Both the position numbers and the translations under genes were made by a program. Below are positions 1-8,089 of a DNA stretch of 25,692 bases, piece by piece. This DNA comes from Bacteroidota bacterium. Lineage in GTDB: Bacteria; Bacteroidota; Bacteroidia; Bacteroidales; VadinHA17. The DNA is taken from contig JAUWMO010000007.1 of assembly GCA_030613125.1 (NCBI GenBank), positions 1-25,692 on the forward strand, given 5' to 3'. Within the stretch, counting starts at the first letter, position 1; each line of letters opens with the position of its first letter. A model generated the notes under the pieces. It was given only the letters and a program-made list of their open reading frames with translations. It was not told where the DNA came from and ran no database searches.

Positions 1-306
1 TCCACCCCCCTGCCTTCGCCGAAACGGCTACGTGCAGGCAGGCTTTAAATTCCCCCGCCAGCGGGGGATACATTTATGTGTAAATTATCTGGGCTACTGT
101 TGTGGGATGGCCTTGTAGATCGATCCTCCCGGATCGATTAACGAACCGGGAGGTTCGTTATACTTTTCCGACGCTGCCAGGACCTTTGGACTTTGGCCTG
201 CATAGTGTAATAATTTTCCAGCGTCCCTGAGATCTGGAAGTGTTATGATAAATATTATCTTTTTCATTTATATTTTGTAAATTTGAAATAATCAACAAAT
301 TGTCAT
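1..306. repeat. Repeat-rich intergenic region with several inverted repeats
   Basis: No gene was found here. It holds a series of inverted repeats: CCTGCCT at 9-15 with AGGCAGG at 36-42, enclosing GCCG/CGGC (18-21/25-28); CCCCCGC/GCGGGGG at 52-58/61-67 with only two bases between; and two adjacent hairpins at 119-138 and 139-160. At 168-200 lies a module beginning CCAGGACCTT that recurs near 2412-2445. None is followed by a T-run, so these look like dispersed intergenic repeats rather than terminators. The last 60 bases before the gene at 307 are AT-rich and presumably carry its promoter, but no clear TAnnTTTG box was seen. Confidence 0.6.
119..160. repeat. Paired hairpins with complementary loops (copy A)
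   Basis: Two perfect hairpins lie side by side. The first has stem ATCGATCC/GGATCGAT (119-126 and 131-138) and loop TCCC. The second has stem TAACGAACC/GGTTCGTTA (139-147 and 152-160) and loop GGGA. The two loops are complementary, so the RNA could form a loop-loop contact or one longer fold. The block starts in the word TGTAGATCGA (114-123), also found at 2320-2329 before a matching pair of hairpins. Function is unknown. Confidence 0.7.
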
Positions 307-693
307 GTGAACGAAAAAGTAAAGTATTGGATTGACTTGTCAGATTATGACCTGGAAACTGCTGAGGCCATGTTAATAGGTAAAAGGTTTCTGTATGTAG
401 GATTTATGTGTCATCAGTCTGTTGAGAAAATCCTTAAAGCATATTATTCATTTGTGATTAATGACGTGCCCCCTCACTCTCATAGCCTGGCTTACCTTTC
501 AGAAAAATGTACTATCTATGATGAGTTTTCAAATACACAGAAAGATTTTATTGACCAATTAGAACCTTTGAATATTGAAGCCCGATACCCTTCTGATAAA
601 GAACAGCTACTAAAAAGCTTAACTGAGGTAAAATGTACTGAGCTATTAGATAAAACAAGAAATTTGACAGAATGGATAAAAAAGAGATTATAA
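307..693 (+). CDS. HEPN domain protein, partner of MNT nucleotidyltransferase
   Basis: This is a 128-residue, probably all-helical HEPN-domain protein. The helix around residues 28-48, with its CHQSVEKILKAYY stretch, and the later EARYP motif (91-95) are typical of HEPN proteins paired with MNT nucleotidyltransferases. In many such pairs the HEPN protein is an RNase toxin and the MNT protein neutralises it, in some by adding AMP groups. The start is GTG; the codon frame is closed by TAA at 289-291 and no ATG is available. The gene overlaps the next one by 22 bases, which implies coupled translation. The usual HEPN RNase motif (Arg, 4-6 residues, His) is not evident: the nearest pair is R27 and H36, eight residues apart. 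It may therefore be a non-nuclease HEPN protein. Family assignment is firm, activity uncertain. Confidence 0.8.
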   Translation: MNEKVKYWIDLSDYDLETAEAMLIGKRFLYVGFMCHQSVEKILKAYYSFVINDVPPHSHSLAYLSEKCTIYDEFSNTQKDFIDQLEPLNIEARYPSDKEQLLKSLTEVKCTELLDKTRNLTEWIKKRL

Positions 694-980
694 ATAAAAT
701 TCAATTATATTCCAGGCTGCTACAGCAGCATTTTGATTTAGACAGCGTTTTTCTGTTTGGATCTTATGCTAAAGGTGAGCCAGGGGAAGACAGTGATATT
801 GATGTAGCAGTAGTTGTTGATAAAATACAAGGAGATTATTTTTCCTATGTTCCTTTACTTTGGAAACTCAGGAGACAGGTTGATGTCCGGATTGAACCAA
901 TTCTGTTTGAGAAAGATCATGATCCAAGTGGCTTTCTTAGTGAAATAAAAAGAACGGGAATACAAATAAATATCCCATAA
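672..980 (+). CDS. MNT-type minimal nucleotidyltransferase (antitoxin-like)
   Basis: This 102-residue protein of the polymerase-beta fold nucleotidyltransferase family has the family signature in full: GSYAKGE with G30-S31, then D42-I-D44, and a third acidic residue at D71 in the DVR motif. These residues normally bind metal and NTP. It overlaps the HEPN gene upstream, the usual order of HEPN/MNT modules, where the MNT protein acts as antitoxin or modifier of its HEPN partner. All three catalytic acids are present, so it should be active. It is followed by a convergent mnmA gene about 100 bases away. The target of nucleotidyl transfer cannot be told from sequence; the partner HEPN protein is the likely one. 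Confidence 0.85.
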   Translation: MDKKEIINKIQLYSRLLQQHFDLDSVFLFGSYAKGEPGEDSDIDVAVVVDKIQGDYFSYVPLLWKLRRQVDVRIEPILFEKDHDPSGFLSEIKRTGIQINIP

Positions 981-1080
981 TATCAGCGATTTCATAGCGA
1001 AAGCACTAAAATTCACAAAAAGCTTAACCGCCTTATTTAATTTGAATTAGAAATCCACCTTCTTAGAGGGTGAATTTTAC

Positions 1081-2280
1081 TTATCTACTGATCACACCCG
1101 ACCCTATTACCTCATCCTTATCATACCATGCTGCAAACTGCCCGGGAGTGATCCCTCTCTGGAGTTTGTCAAATACAATATAGATTCCGTTTTTACGGGC
1201 ATATAGTCTGGCTTCCTGTAATGGCTGACGGTAACGGATACGGACCAGCATATCCCAAATCTCTCCGGGTTTCATTTTCAGATCTTTCCTGATCCAGTGA
1301 TCTTCACCCCGGGGGATGAACAGACCTTTACGATTCAACCCGGGGTGATCATGGCCCTGCCCAACATATAATATATTATCAGAAATATCAATATGGATAA
1401 CGAATAACGGTTCCGGTTTTCCGCCAATGTTCAAACCTTTGCGTTGCCCTATAGTAAAAAAGTGGGCTCCGTTATGTTCTCCGATTTTAATACCATTTTC
1501 CCGACGGTAGTGATTTGGTGTAACCAGGTTCTTTAGTTCCTTATCTGTTATTGAGCCGGTTGGAAGCCCTTCCTTCCGGATTTTCCATTTTTGTGTATCC
1601 TTAGGAATTTCAATAATATCACCTTTCCGGGCTTCCAGTTTCTGTTGCAGGAAAACAGGCAGGTCCACCTTACCTACAAAGCAGATACCCTGGGAATCTT
1701 TACGTGTGGCAGTGGCCAGGCCCAGGTCTTCAGCAATTTTTCTCACTTCAGGCTTATCAATCTCTCCTAATGGAAACAAGGCCATTCCCAACTGCCTTTG
1801 TGAAAGCTGACAAAGAAAATAACTCTGGTCTTTGTTCTGATCTTTCCCGGAAAGAAGACGATAGTAAGAATTTTTTTCATTACTTATTTTTTCTATTCTG
1901 GAATAATGTCCTGTTGCCACTTTCCAGGCTCCAAGTTTTTGAGCTTCCTCCACAAAAAGGTCAAATTTTATCTCGCGGTTGCATAATACATCAGGATTGG
2001 GAGTCCTGCCTTTCTCGTACTCACTGAACATGTAATCTACTACTTTTTTACGATAGGAAGTGCTCAGATCAACGGTGTGAAAGGGAATATCAAGTTTTTT
2101 AGCAACCATTTCTGCAAAAAGTATATCTTCATCCCAGGGACAGTCACCCTTTAATACACCTGTTGTGTCATGCCAGTTTTTCATGAATAAAGCAATCACA
2201 TCATACCCCTGTTTTTTCAACAGGTATGCTGCCACGCTGCTATCTACCCCGCCCGATAAACCAATAACTACTTTTTTCAT
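1081..2280 (-). CDS. mnmA: tRNA-specific 2-thiouridylase MnmA
   Basis: MnmA thiolates uridine 34 of Lys, Glu and Gln tRNAs, activating the base with ATP and taking sulfur from a persulfide. The protein has 399 residues, somewhat longer than the roughly 360-370 of well-known members. It carries the PP-loop SGGVDSS (9-15), the NPDVLCN motif with catalytic C100, and the GICFVG motif with the second cysteine C200; ATGHYSRI (122-129) and DQSYFL (151-156) also match the family. The C-terminal part has the usual beta-barrel motifs such as FTIGQRKGL. Extra length lies mainly around residues 225-270. The ATG at 2280 begins MKKVVIGLSGG, the normal start. It faces the HEPN/MNT pair and has no operon partner here. 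Confidence 0.95.
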   Translation of the reverse strand: MKKVVIGLSGGVDSSVAAYLLKKQGYDVIALFMKNWHDTTGVLKGDCPWDEDILFAEMVAKKLDIPFHTVDLSTSYRKKVVDYMFSEYEKGRTPNPDVLCNREIKFDLFVEEAQKLGAWKVATGHYSRIEKISNEKNSYYRLLSGKDQNKDQSYFLCQLSQRQLGMALFPLGEIDKPEVRKIAEDLGLATATRKDSQGICFVGKVDLPVFLQQKLEARKGDIIEIPKDTQKWKIRKEGLPTGSITDKELKNLVTPNHYRRENGIKIGEHNGAHFFTIGQRKGLNIGGKPEPLFVIHIDISDNILYVGQGHDHPGLNRKGLFIPRGEDHWIRKDLKMKPGEIWDMLVRIRYRQPLQEARLYARKNGIYIVFDKLQRGITPGQFAAWYDKDEVIGSGVISR

Positions 2281-2698
2281 TACTACGCTGAGTTGAGACT
2301 GTAAAATTAGGAAAAATCATGTAGATCGACTCTCTTGAGTCGATTGTGCTTCACAGAAGCACTCAATGACGTAATTATTAGTTTTTAGTAATTTGCTATA
2401 ATCCCTTCCTTTTGACACTTCCAGGACCTTCGGACTCTGGAAGGTCTTACCCCAAGCTACACGCTACACGCCCTTCGCCTTGTGCCTTACGCCCTCCGCC
2501 TTTACGCTCACTCGCATAACCAGTTCAACAGTTAAACAATTAAACAGTTAAACAGTTAAACAATCGTCAATCGTCAATTCATTCATCCTTCACAATCGTT
2601 AACCGTTATATGTTAGCCCCACGCCATACGCCTTGAGCCCTGCGCCTTCAATCCACAATCCACAATCCACAATTTCACCATTCACCATTCACTATTCA
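2281..2698. repeat. Intergenic repeat region with hairpins and short tandem arrays
   Basis: This 418-base stretch between mnmA and ilvC holds no gene. From left to right: a paired-hairpin element (2320-2362), a module with stem CTTCCAG/CTGGAAG (2418-2424/2437-2443) related to 168-200, a run of degenerate CGCCTTACGCC-like words (2462-2508), an 8-base array around AAACAGTT (2524-2562), CGTCAAT twice (2564-2577), ATCCACA three times (about 2650-2670), and a 7-base array around ATTCACC/ATTCACT (about 2674-2702) that runs into the ilvC stop codon. Such short arrays are common between genes in Bacteroidota. No T-run terminator for ilvC was seen. Confidence 0.7.
2325..2362. repeat. Paired hairpins (copy B), structurally matching 119-160
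   Basis: The first stem is ATCGACTC/GAGTCGAT (2325-2332 and 2337-2344) with loop TCTT; the second is GTGCTTC/GAAGCAC (2346-2352 and 2356-2362) with loop ACA. The flanking words TGTAGATCGA and TCGATT sit at exactly the same spacing as in copy A at 114-139. The inner stem bases differ but still pair, so the fold is kept by compensatory changes. The loops here are not complementary, unlike in copy A. Confidence 0.65.
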
Positions 2699-3748
2699 CT
2701 ATTTACTATCTGATCTTAATTTCCTTACCTGTTCACCGGTTTGCCACAATTCCGATTCCCTCATTTCTTTTAATTCAGCTTCCAGTTCACTTTTATAGTT
2801 GGTGCTGCCGGTCCTTTCAAGTACAATTCTGGTTTCATTTCCTGTTTTCACACTTTCATACAGCTCATTAAAAACCGGCAATACTGCTTCACGGAATTTA
2901 TGTCTCCAGTCTAATGCCCCTCTTTGTGCTGTTGCACTGCAATTGGCATACATCCAATCCATGCCGTTTTCATCAACCAACCTTATTAAGCTTTGTGTCA
3001 ACTCTTCAACAGTTTCATTAAAAGCTTCGCTTGGACTATGACCATTTTCACGCAGTATTTTATACTGAGCTTCCATAATCCCTGCAATTGCACCCATCAG
3101 AACTCCTCTTTCTCCGGTAAGGTCGCTATACACTTCATTCTGAAAAGTAGTAGGAAACAGATAACCGGATCCTATGGCGATTCCTACTGCCAATGTTCTG
3201 TCAACTGCCCGTCCCGTGAAATCCTGATACACAGCATAGCTAGAGTTTATACCACTGCCAGCCAGGAAATTCCTGCGAACACTAGTCCCTGAGCCTTTTG
3301 GTGCCACAAGGATAACATCCACATTATCAGGAGGGACTACTCCAGTTTGCTCACTATAAGTAATCGAAAAACCATGCGAGAAATACAGTGCGTCTCCCTC
3401 ATTCAGGTGTTGTTTTAATATGGGCCATACGGCTCGTTGAGCAGCATCTGACACGAGATACTGAATAATTGTTGCTTTTTGGGCTGCTTCTGCTATTGGA
3501 AAAAGAGTTTCCCCGGGCTTCCAGCCATCTTTTACTGCCCGGTCCCAATCCTCTTTAAAGTCAGGTGACTGGCCAATAATCACATTGAACCCATTATCCC
3601 TCATATTCAAAGATTGCGCAGGGCCTTGAACACCATAACCTATAACAGCGATTGCTTCATTTTTTAAGACCTCATGTGCTTTTTTGACAGGAAATTCATC
3701 ACGGGTTACTACATTCTCTACTACACCTCCAAAATTAATCTTTGCCAT
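2699..3748 (-). CDS. ilvC: Ketol-acid reductoisomerase (IlvC)
   Basis: IlvC is the second common step of valine, leucine and isoleucine synthesis: it isomerises and reduces acetolactate or acetohydroxybutyrate with NAD(P)H and Mg2+. At 349 residues it is of normal length for the short class. The N-terminal Rossmann domain has GYGVQG at 37-42 and the FSHGF motif with H125; the C-terminal knotted domain has the metal ligands D209 and E213 in DLTGERG. The ATG at 3748 gives MAKINFGG. It is the last gene of the ilvD-ilvB-ilvN-ilvC operon, 81 bases after ilvN. Its last codons (DSK and stop) look partly derived from the adjoining 7-base tandem array. Product identity is secure. Confidence 0.96.
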   Translation of the reverse strand: MAKINFGGVVENVVTRDEFPVKKAHEVLKNEAIAVIGYGVQGPAQSLNMRDNGFNVIIGQSPDFKEDWDRAVKDGWKPGETLFPIAEAAQKATIIQYLVSDAAQRAVWPILKQHLNEGDALYFSHGFSITYSEQTGVVPPDNVDVILVAPKGSGTSVRRNFLAGSGINSSYAVYQDFTGRAVDRTLAVGIAIGSGYLFPTTFQNEVYSDLTGERGVLMGAIAGIMEAQYKILRENGHSPSEAFNETVEELTQSLIRLVDENGMDWMYANCSATAQRGALDWRHKFREAVLPVFNELYESVKTGNETRIVLERTGSTNYKSELEAELKEMRESELWQTGEQVRKLRSDSK

Positions 3749-3829
3749 AATTTTTTAATAAATGTTAATAATTATCGAATAGTAATTTTGTTTCTTCTAT
3801 CTGAAAATATTTATGTTCGTTTCAAAGAA

Positions 3830-4372
3830 TTAGTTGTTATTTGCCTCCTCCATCTCTTTGAGATATGCGATCAACTCTTTTGTTTGCTTTGTAATAGCTA
3901 CCCTTCCTGACCGGACAAATTGTAAAACCCCGTATGGGTCAAGTTTATTCAGCAGATCAGTCGTATCCTGTTTGTGACCTGTTTTTTCAATAACCACATA
4001 TTCCGGTGTAATTTCAAGGAACCGGGCATTTGATGAACGAACTATAAATTCAATCTTGTCACTTTTCATTAACTCAGTTGTTCGTACTTTATACAAGGCT
4101 ATTTCCTGATAAATAATTTCATTGTTTGTGTGTACAAATACTTTCAGAACATCAATTAGTTTTTCCAGTTGTCGTTGTACTTTATCAATCAGATCTTCTG
4201 TTGTATTGACTACAATGGTTAATTTATGAATACCCTTAACAGCAGATTCAGAGGCGGTTATGCTTTCGATGTTAATTTGTCTTCTTGTAAAAATTATAGT
4301 AACCTGGTTAAGAATACCAATATGATGTTCGGTAAATAGTGAGATAGTAAATTCTCTTTTCATACTTTGCAT
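3830..4372 (-). CDS. ilvN: Acetolactate synthase small (regulatory) subunit
   Basis: This 180-residue protein is the regulatory subunit of acetolactate synthase (IlvN/IlvH type). The N-terminal ACT domain (about 1-80) has the typical opening REFTISLFTEHHIGILNQV and the later NIESITASES motif; the C-terminal domain (about 85-175) has VVIEKTGHKQDTTDLLNKL and GVLQFVRSGRVAI. In the family this subunit activates the catalytic subunit IlvB and makes it sensitive to feedback by valine or related amino acids. Two nearby ATGs are possible, at 4372 and 4363; the second gives the more usual start MKREFTIS. It lies between ilvB and ilvC. The 120 bases separating it from ilvB hold an inserted repeat. Confidence 0.94.
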   Translation of the reverse strand: MQSMKREFTISLFTEHHIGILNQVTIIFTRRQINIESITASESAVKGIHKLTIVVNTTEDLIDKVQRQLEKLIDVLKVFVHTNNEIIYQEIALYKVRTTELMKSDKIEFIVRSSNARFLEITPEYVVIEKTGHKQDTTDLLNKLDPYGVLQFVRSGRVAITKQTKELIAYLKEMEEANNN

Positions 4373-4379
4373 TTTTATT

Positions 4380-4438
4380 GATTGCCGATTGCCGACTGTT
4401 GACTGCCCGCCCGAACGTGCCGTTCGGTACGGGCGGGC
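4380..4438. repeat. Tandem 7-base array plus GC-rich hairpin inside the ilv operon
   Basis: Four 7-base units (GATTGCC, GATTGCC, GACTGTT, GACTGCC; 4380-4407) run into a GC-rich inverted repeat, GCCCGCCCG (4405-4413) with CGGGCGGGC (4430-4438), and an inner CCGAACG/CGTTCGG (4411-4417/4421-4427). It sits between ilvB and ilvN. There is no following T-run on the transcribed strand, so it is more likely an inserted dispersed repeat than a terminator, though the hairpin could affect transcript stability. Confidence 0.6.
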
Positions 4439-4492
4439 CGACTGATTAGTTACGTATTTTCTAATTAATTATCATAGATCTTTATTAACAGG

Positions 4493-6199
4493 CTAACAAA
4501 GCTTAACCTCAGAAACTGACGAACCTGGTTCTATCATAGGGAAAATGTTCCCTTCTTTTTCTACCATTATTTCTAGCAGGTAGGGTTTTTCGGAGGAAAG
4601 CATTTCATCAACAGAACTCCCAAGGTTTTCCCGTTCTTTAATCCGCCTTGCACTAATGTCAAAACCTTCTGCAATTTTGACGAAATCAGGATTAACAAGT
4701 TCAGTTGATGCATACCTTTTATCAAAAAACATATCCTGCCATTGCCGGACCATACCTAGAAAATTATTGTTCAGAATGATTATCTTCACTGGAAGTTTAT
4801 ATTGAAGGATAGTTCCCAGCTCCTGTATTGTCATCTGAAAACCTCCATCTCCAATAAACGCAATAACCGGAACATTGGGTTTACCCACTTTTGCACCTAC
4901 AGCAGCTGGCAAACCGAAGCCCATGGTTCCCATTCCACCGGAGGTAACCAGGCTGTTAGGATTTTTAAACTTATAATATCTTGCAGTTGCCATCTGATGT
5001 TGGCCTACATCAGTTATAATGATGGCTTCTCCCTGTGTTTTTTCAGAAATAAGACTAACTATTTCACCCATTTTTATATTTCCCCGGGATGGATAACATT
5101 CCCGTTTTATAACTTTATCGGTTTCAGTTTTAAAACATGACTTGAATTCAGAAAGCCACTCAGGATAGGAGTTAGCTTTCACCTGATCAATAAGTGCTTT
5201 GAGAACTTCTTTGGCATCACCGTGTATTTCAATATCGACTTCTACAATTTTGTTTAATTCAGATCTGTCAATTTCAATATGGATAATGTTGGCTTTTATT
5301 GCATATCTTTTAAGATCTCCCGTAACCCTGTCATCGAACCGCATTCCAATAGCAATCAGCAAATCAGCTTCATTTGTTTTGACATTAGGGCCATAGTTGC
5401 CATGCATTCCCAGTAATCCGGTATATAGTGGATGTCTGGTAGGAAATGCAGATAATCCCAATAGAGTTGACGCCACAGGAATACCTGTTTTTTCAACAAA
5501 GGCTATCAGCTCTTTCTCGGCCTTTGATAACAGAATACCATGACCTGCCAGAATTAATGGTTTTCTGGCATGATTGATAAGAATTGCTGCTGATTCAATA
5601 TCAGTAGGGTTCAGGGGAATATTTGGATTATAGCTTCTGAGGCTGGTACATTTCTGATAGTTGAAAGTTAATGTTTGAATTTGAGCATCCTTGGTAATAT
5701 CGATCAAAACCGGACCGGGCCGGCCAGAACCTGCAATATAAAAGGCTTTTGAAATAATTTTAGGGATATCTTCAGCTTGTTTGATCTGGTAATTCCATTT
5801 GGTAACCGGCATTGATATTCCCAGAATGTCAGTCTCCTGGAAAGCATCTGATCCTATCAGGTTTGAGAATACCTGAGCAGTTATGAAAACCACAGGAACA
5901 GAATCAAGAAAAGCATTGGCAATACCAGTTACCAGGTTTGTAGCTCCTGGTCCGGAAGTAGCAAAACATACTCCGGTTTTTCCTGTAACCATTGCATATG
6001 CCTGAGCTGCATGTGCTGCACCTTGCTCATGTCGTGTCAGTATATGATTCAGTTTGTCTTCAATATCATATAATTCATTATAAATTGGCATAATAGCGCC
6101 TCCCGGGTAACCAAAAATGGTTTCTACTTCTTCCTCGATGAGGGAATAGAGCAGTGCCTTTGCCCCAGTGATCTTTTCTTTTTTTCTTGTCTTTGCCAT
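4493..6199 (-). CDS. ilvB: Acetolactate synthase large (catalytic) subunit
   Basis: The thiamine-diphosphate enzyme IlvB joins two pyruvates, or pyruvate and 2-oxobutyrate, in the first common step of branched-chain amino acid synthesis. The 568-residue protein has the N-terminal GYPGGAIMP motif (30-38) and catalytic glutamate E58 in RHEQGAAHAA, the central FAD-type domain (about 195-345), and the C-terminal ThDP motif from GDGGFQM (450-456) to NNN (477-479), followed by LGMVRQWQDMF. All expected residues for acetohydroxyacid synthase are in place, which favours it over other ThDP enzymes. The ATG at 6199 gives MAKTRKKEKITG. It lies 46 bases after ilvD, with ilvN downstream. Confidence 0.96.
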   Translation of the reverse strand: MAKTRKKEKITGAKALLYSLIEEEVETIFGYPGGAIMPIYNELYDIEDKLNHILTRHEQGAAHAAQAYAMVTGKTGVCFATSGPGATNLVTGIANAFLDSVPVVFITAQVFSNLIGSDAFQETDILGISMPVTKWNYQIKQAEDIPKIISKAFYIAGSGRPGPVLIDITKDAQIQTLTFNYQKCTSLRSYNPNIPLNPTDIESAAILINHARKPLILAGHGILLSKAEKELIAFVEKTGIPVASTLLGLSAFPTRHPLYTGLLGMHGNYGPNVKTNEADLLIAIGMRFDDRVTGDLKRYAIKANIIHIEIDRSELNKIVEVDIEIHGDAKEVLKALIDQVKANSYPEWLSEFKSCFKTETDKVIKRECYPSRGNIKMGEIVSLISEKTQGEAIIITDVGQHQMATARYYKFKNPNSLVTSGGMGTMGFGLPAAVGAKVGKPNVPVIAFIGDGGFQMTIQELGTILQYKLPVKIIILNNNFLGMVRQWQDMFFDKRYASTELVNPDFVKIAEGFDISARRIKERENLGSSVDEMLSSEKPYLLEIMVEKEGNIFPMIEPGSSVSEVKLC

Positions 6200-6245
6200 G
6201 TTATCCTGTTTTTGGCCAGTGGTTATTAATTAAATGATTAAATCT

Positions 6246-8072
6246 TTATATTTCTCTAACAGCACCCTTATTTGCCGAAGTAACCATTTGTGCATAAGCT
6301 TTTAAAGCAGCAGAAATATGACGATCCCGGTTTTTGGGTTTAAAAGCCATTGTACCTTTTTTTTCTTCCTTATTCAATCTCTCTGAAATTTCTTCGTCAG
6401 TTAGTTTAACATTAATCATTCTTTGTTCTATGTTAATTTCTATTACATCATTATTTTGAACCAGTGAAAGTTCTCCGCCGGCAGCAGCTTCAGGTGATAT
6501 ATGGCCAATGGAAAGACCGGATGTTCCGCCTGAAAACCTGCCATCAGTAATCAGGGCACACTTTTTATCTAAATTCCGCGACTTAAGGTATGAAGTTGGG
6601 TAGAGCATTTCCTGCATTCCTGGCCCCCCTTTTGGTCCTTCATACCTTATCACAACTGCATCACCCGCCTTGACTTCACCGTTTAAAATACCATCACAAG
6701 CTGTATCCTGTGACTCATAGATCCTTGCTTCACCACGGAAATAAAAAAGGGAAGGATCAACACCCGCAGTCTTCACAATGCATCCATCTCTGGCAATGTT
6801 ACCATACAGAACAGCAAGTCCTCCATCCTGATTGTAAGCGTTTTTAATATCCCTGATGCAACCCTTTTTCCGATCTGTGTCAAGGTTACTATAAAGCTTA
6901 TCCTGGGAACCCATTTCAAGACTTCTTACATTTCCTGGTGCACTTCTGAAAATACTAATTGCTTCACTTGTAACTGTTTTCCTTTGAATATCAAATGCAT
7001 TGATAGCATCTTTAAGGTTTGGAAAATCAATTCTTCCAACCGAAGTGTGGATAAGCCCTCCCTTTTCAAGTTCTCCCATAATTGACAGGATCCCACCGGC
7101 TCTGTTTACATCCTGAACATGGTAACCTGAGCTGGGTGCTACTTTGCATAATGTTGGGACCTGTCTGGATAACCTGTCAATGTCTGTCATACCGAAATCA
7201 ACCTCAGCTTCATGAGCAATGGCCAGCAAATGTAATACTGTATTTGTTGAGCCTCCCATGGCAATATCCAGAGACATAGCATTAAGAAATGCCTCCCTTG
7301 TTGCAATTGACCGTGGTAAGACGGATTTATCACCATCTCTATAATACCGGTAAGTTAATTCAACAATCAGGCCAGCAGCATGTTCAAACAACCTTAACCG
7401 GTTTTTGTGGGTAGCAATAATGGTTCCATTTCCGGGAAAAGCAAGGCCGAGGGCTTCATTAAGGCAGTTCATGGAATTCGCAGTAAACATACCTGAGCAG
7501 GAACCGCAAGTTGGACAGGCAGCCTTTTCAATCTCATTTAAAAAAGAATCACTCACTGATGGATCTCCGGCCAGGACCATTGCATCAATAAGGTCATAAT
7601 GTTTGTCATTAACAATTCCGGCTTCCATTGGACCTCCACTTACAAAAACAGTTGGAATATTCAGTCGCATGCCTGCCATTAACATTCCAGGTGTTATTTT
7701 GTCGCAATTACTAATGCAAACCATAGCATCCACTTTATGTGCATTGCAAACATATTCAACACTATCTGCTATAAGATCCCGGGAGGGCAGAGAATACAAC
7801 ATGCCGTCATGGCCCATAGCAATACCATCATCAATGGCGATAGTATTGAATTCAGCCGCAAAACAACCCAGTTCTTCAATCTTGTTTTTTACTAATTGAC
7901 CTATTTTATGAAGATGGACATGTCCTGGAACAAATTGGCTGAATGAATTAACGACAGCAATAACCGGTTTGCCAAAATGTTCTTCTTTCATACCATTGGC
8001 TCTCCAAAGACTTCGGGCGCCGGCCATTTTTCTTCCTTTCGTGGAAACTGAACTTCGTAATGCGATCTTCAT
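6246..8072 (-). CDS. ilvD: Dihydroxy-acid dehydratase (IlvD)
   Basis: IlvD removes water from dihydroxy acids to give the keto acids that precede valine and isoleucine; it uses an iron-sulfur cluster. Counting from the ATG at 8072, the protein has 608 residues and starts MKIALRSS. Cluster cysteines are visible in VCISNCDKITPGM (C119, C123) and CPTCGSCSGMFTANS (C186, C189, C192). The C-terminal half has the GGPGMQEML and TDGRFSGGTSGLSIGH motifs of the family. A longer reading from a TTG at 8087 is possible, but that codon directly follows the terminator T-run and would add only five residues. It is the first gene of the ilv operon, and its expression is probably set by the attenuator just upstream. 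Confidence 0.95.
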   Translation of the reverse strand: MKIALRSSVSTKGRKMAGARSLWRANGMKEEHFGKPVIAVVNSFSQFVPGHVHLHKIGQLVKNKIEELGCFAAEFNTIAIDDGIAMGHDGMLYSLPSRDLIADSVEYVCNAHKVDAMVCISNCDKITPGMLMAGMRLNIPTVFVSGGPMEAGIVNDKHYDLIDAMVLAGDPSVSDSFLNEIEKAACPTCGSCSGMFTANSMNCLNEALGLAFPGNGTIIATHKNRLRLFEHAAGLIVELTYRYYRDGDKSVLPRSIATREAFLNAMSLDIAMGGSTNTVLHLLAIAHEAEVDFGMTDIDRLSRQVPTLCKVAPSSGYHVQDVNRAGGILSIMGELEKGGLIHTSVGRIDFPNLKDAINAFDIQRKTVTSEAISIFRSAPGNVRSLEMGSQDKLYSNLDTDRKKGCIRDIKNAYNQDGGLAVLYGNIARDGCIVKTAGVDPSLFYFRGEARIYESQDTACDGILNGEVKAGDAVVIRYEGPKGGPGMQEMLYPTSYLKSRNLDKKCALITDGRFSGGTSGLSIGHISPEAAAGGELSLVQNNDVIEINIEQRMINVKLTDEEISERLNKEEKKGTMAFKPKNRDRHISAALKAYAQMVTSANKGAVREI

Positions 8073-8089
8073 AAGTCTGTTTCTCAAAT

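Noticed and set aside
52..67. CCCCCGC/GCGGGGG palindrome as an intrinsic terminator
   Set aside because: The loop would be only two bases and no T-run follows on either strand; it is listed as part of the repeat region instead.
1008..1078. AAAATTCAC/GTGAATTTT inverted repeat as a terminator between MNT and mnmA
   Set aside because: The arms are nine bases but 53 bases apart and AT-rich; a compact hairpin with a T-run was not found.
2524..2702. Short tandem arrays as a CRISPR array
   Set aside because: Units are 7-8 bases with no unique spacers, and no cas genes are nearby.
8073..8087. TTG at 8087 as the ilvD start
   Set aside because: The codon directly follows the terminator T-run and adds five residues not typical of IlvD; the ATG at 8072 gives the normal N-terminus.
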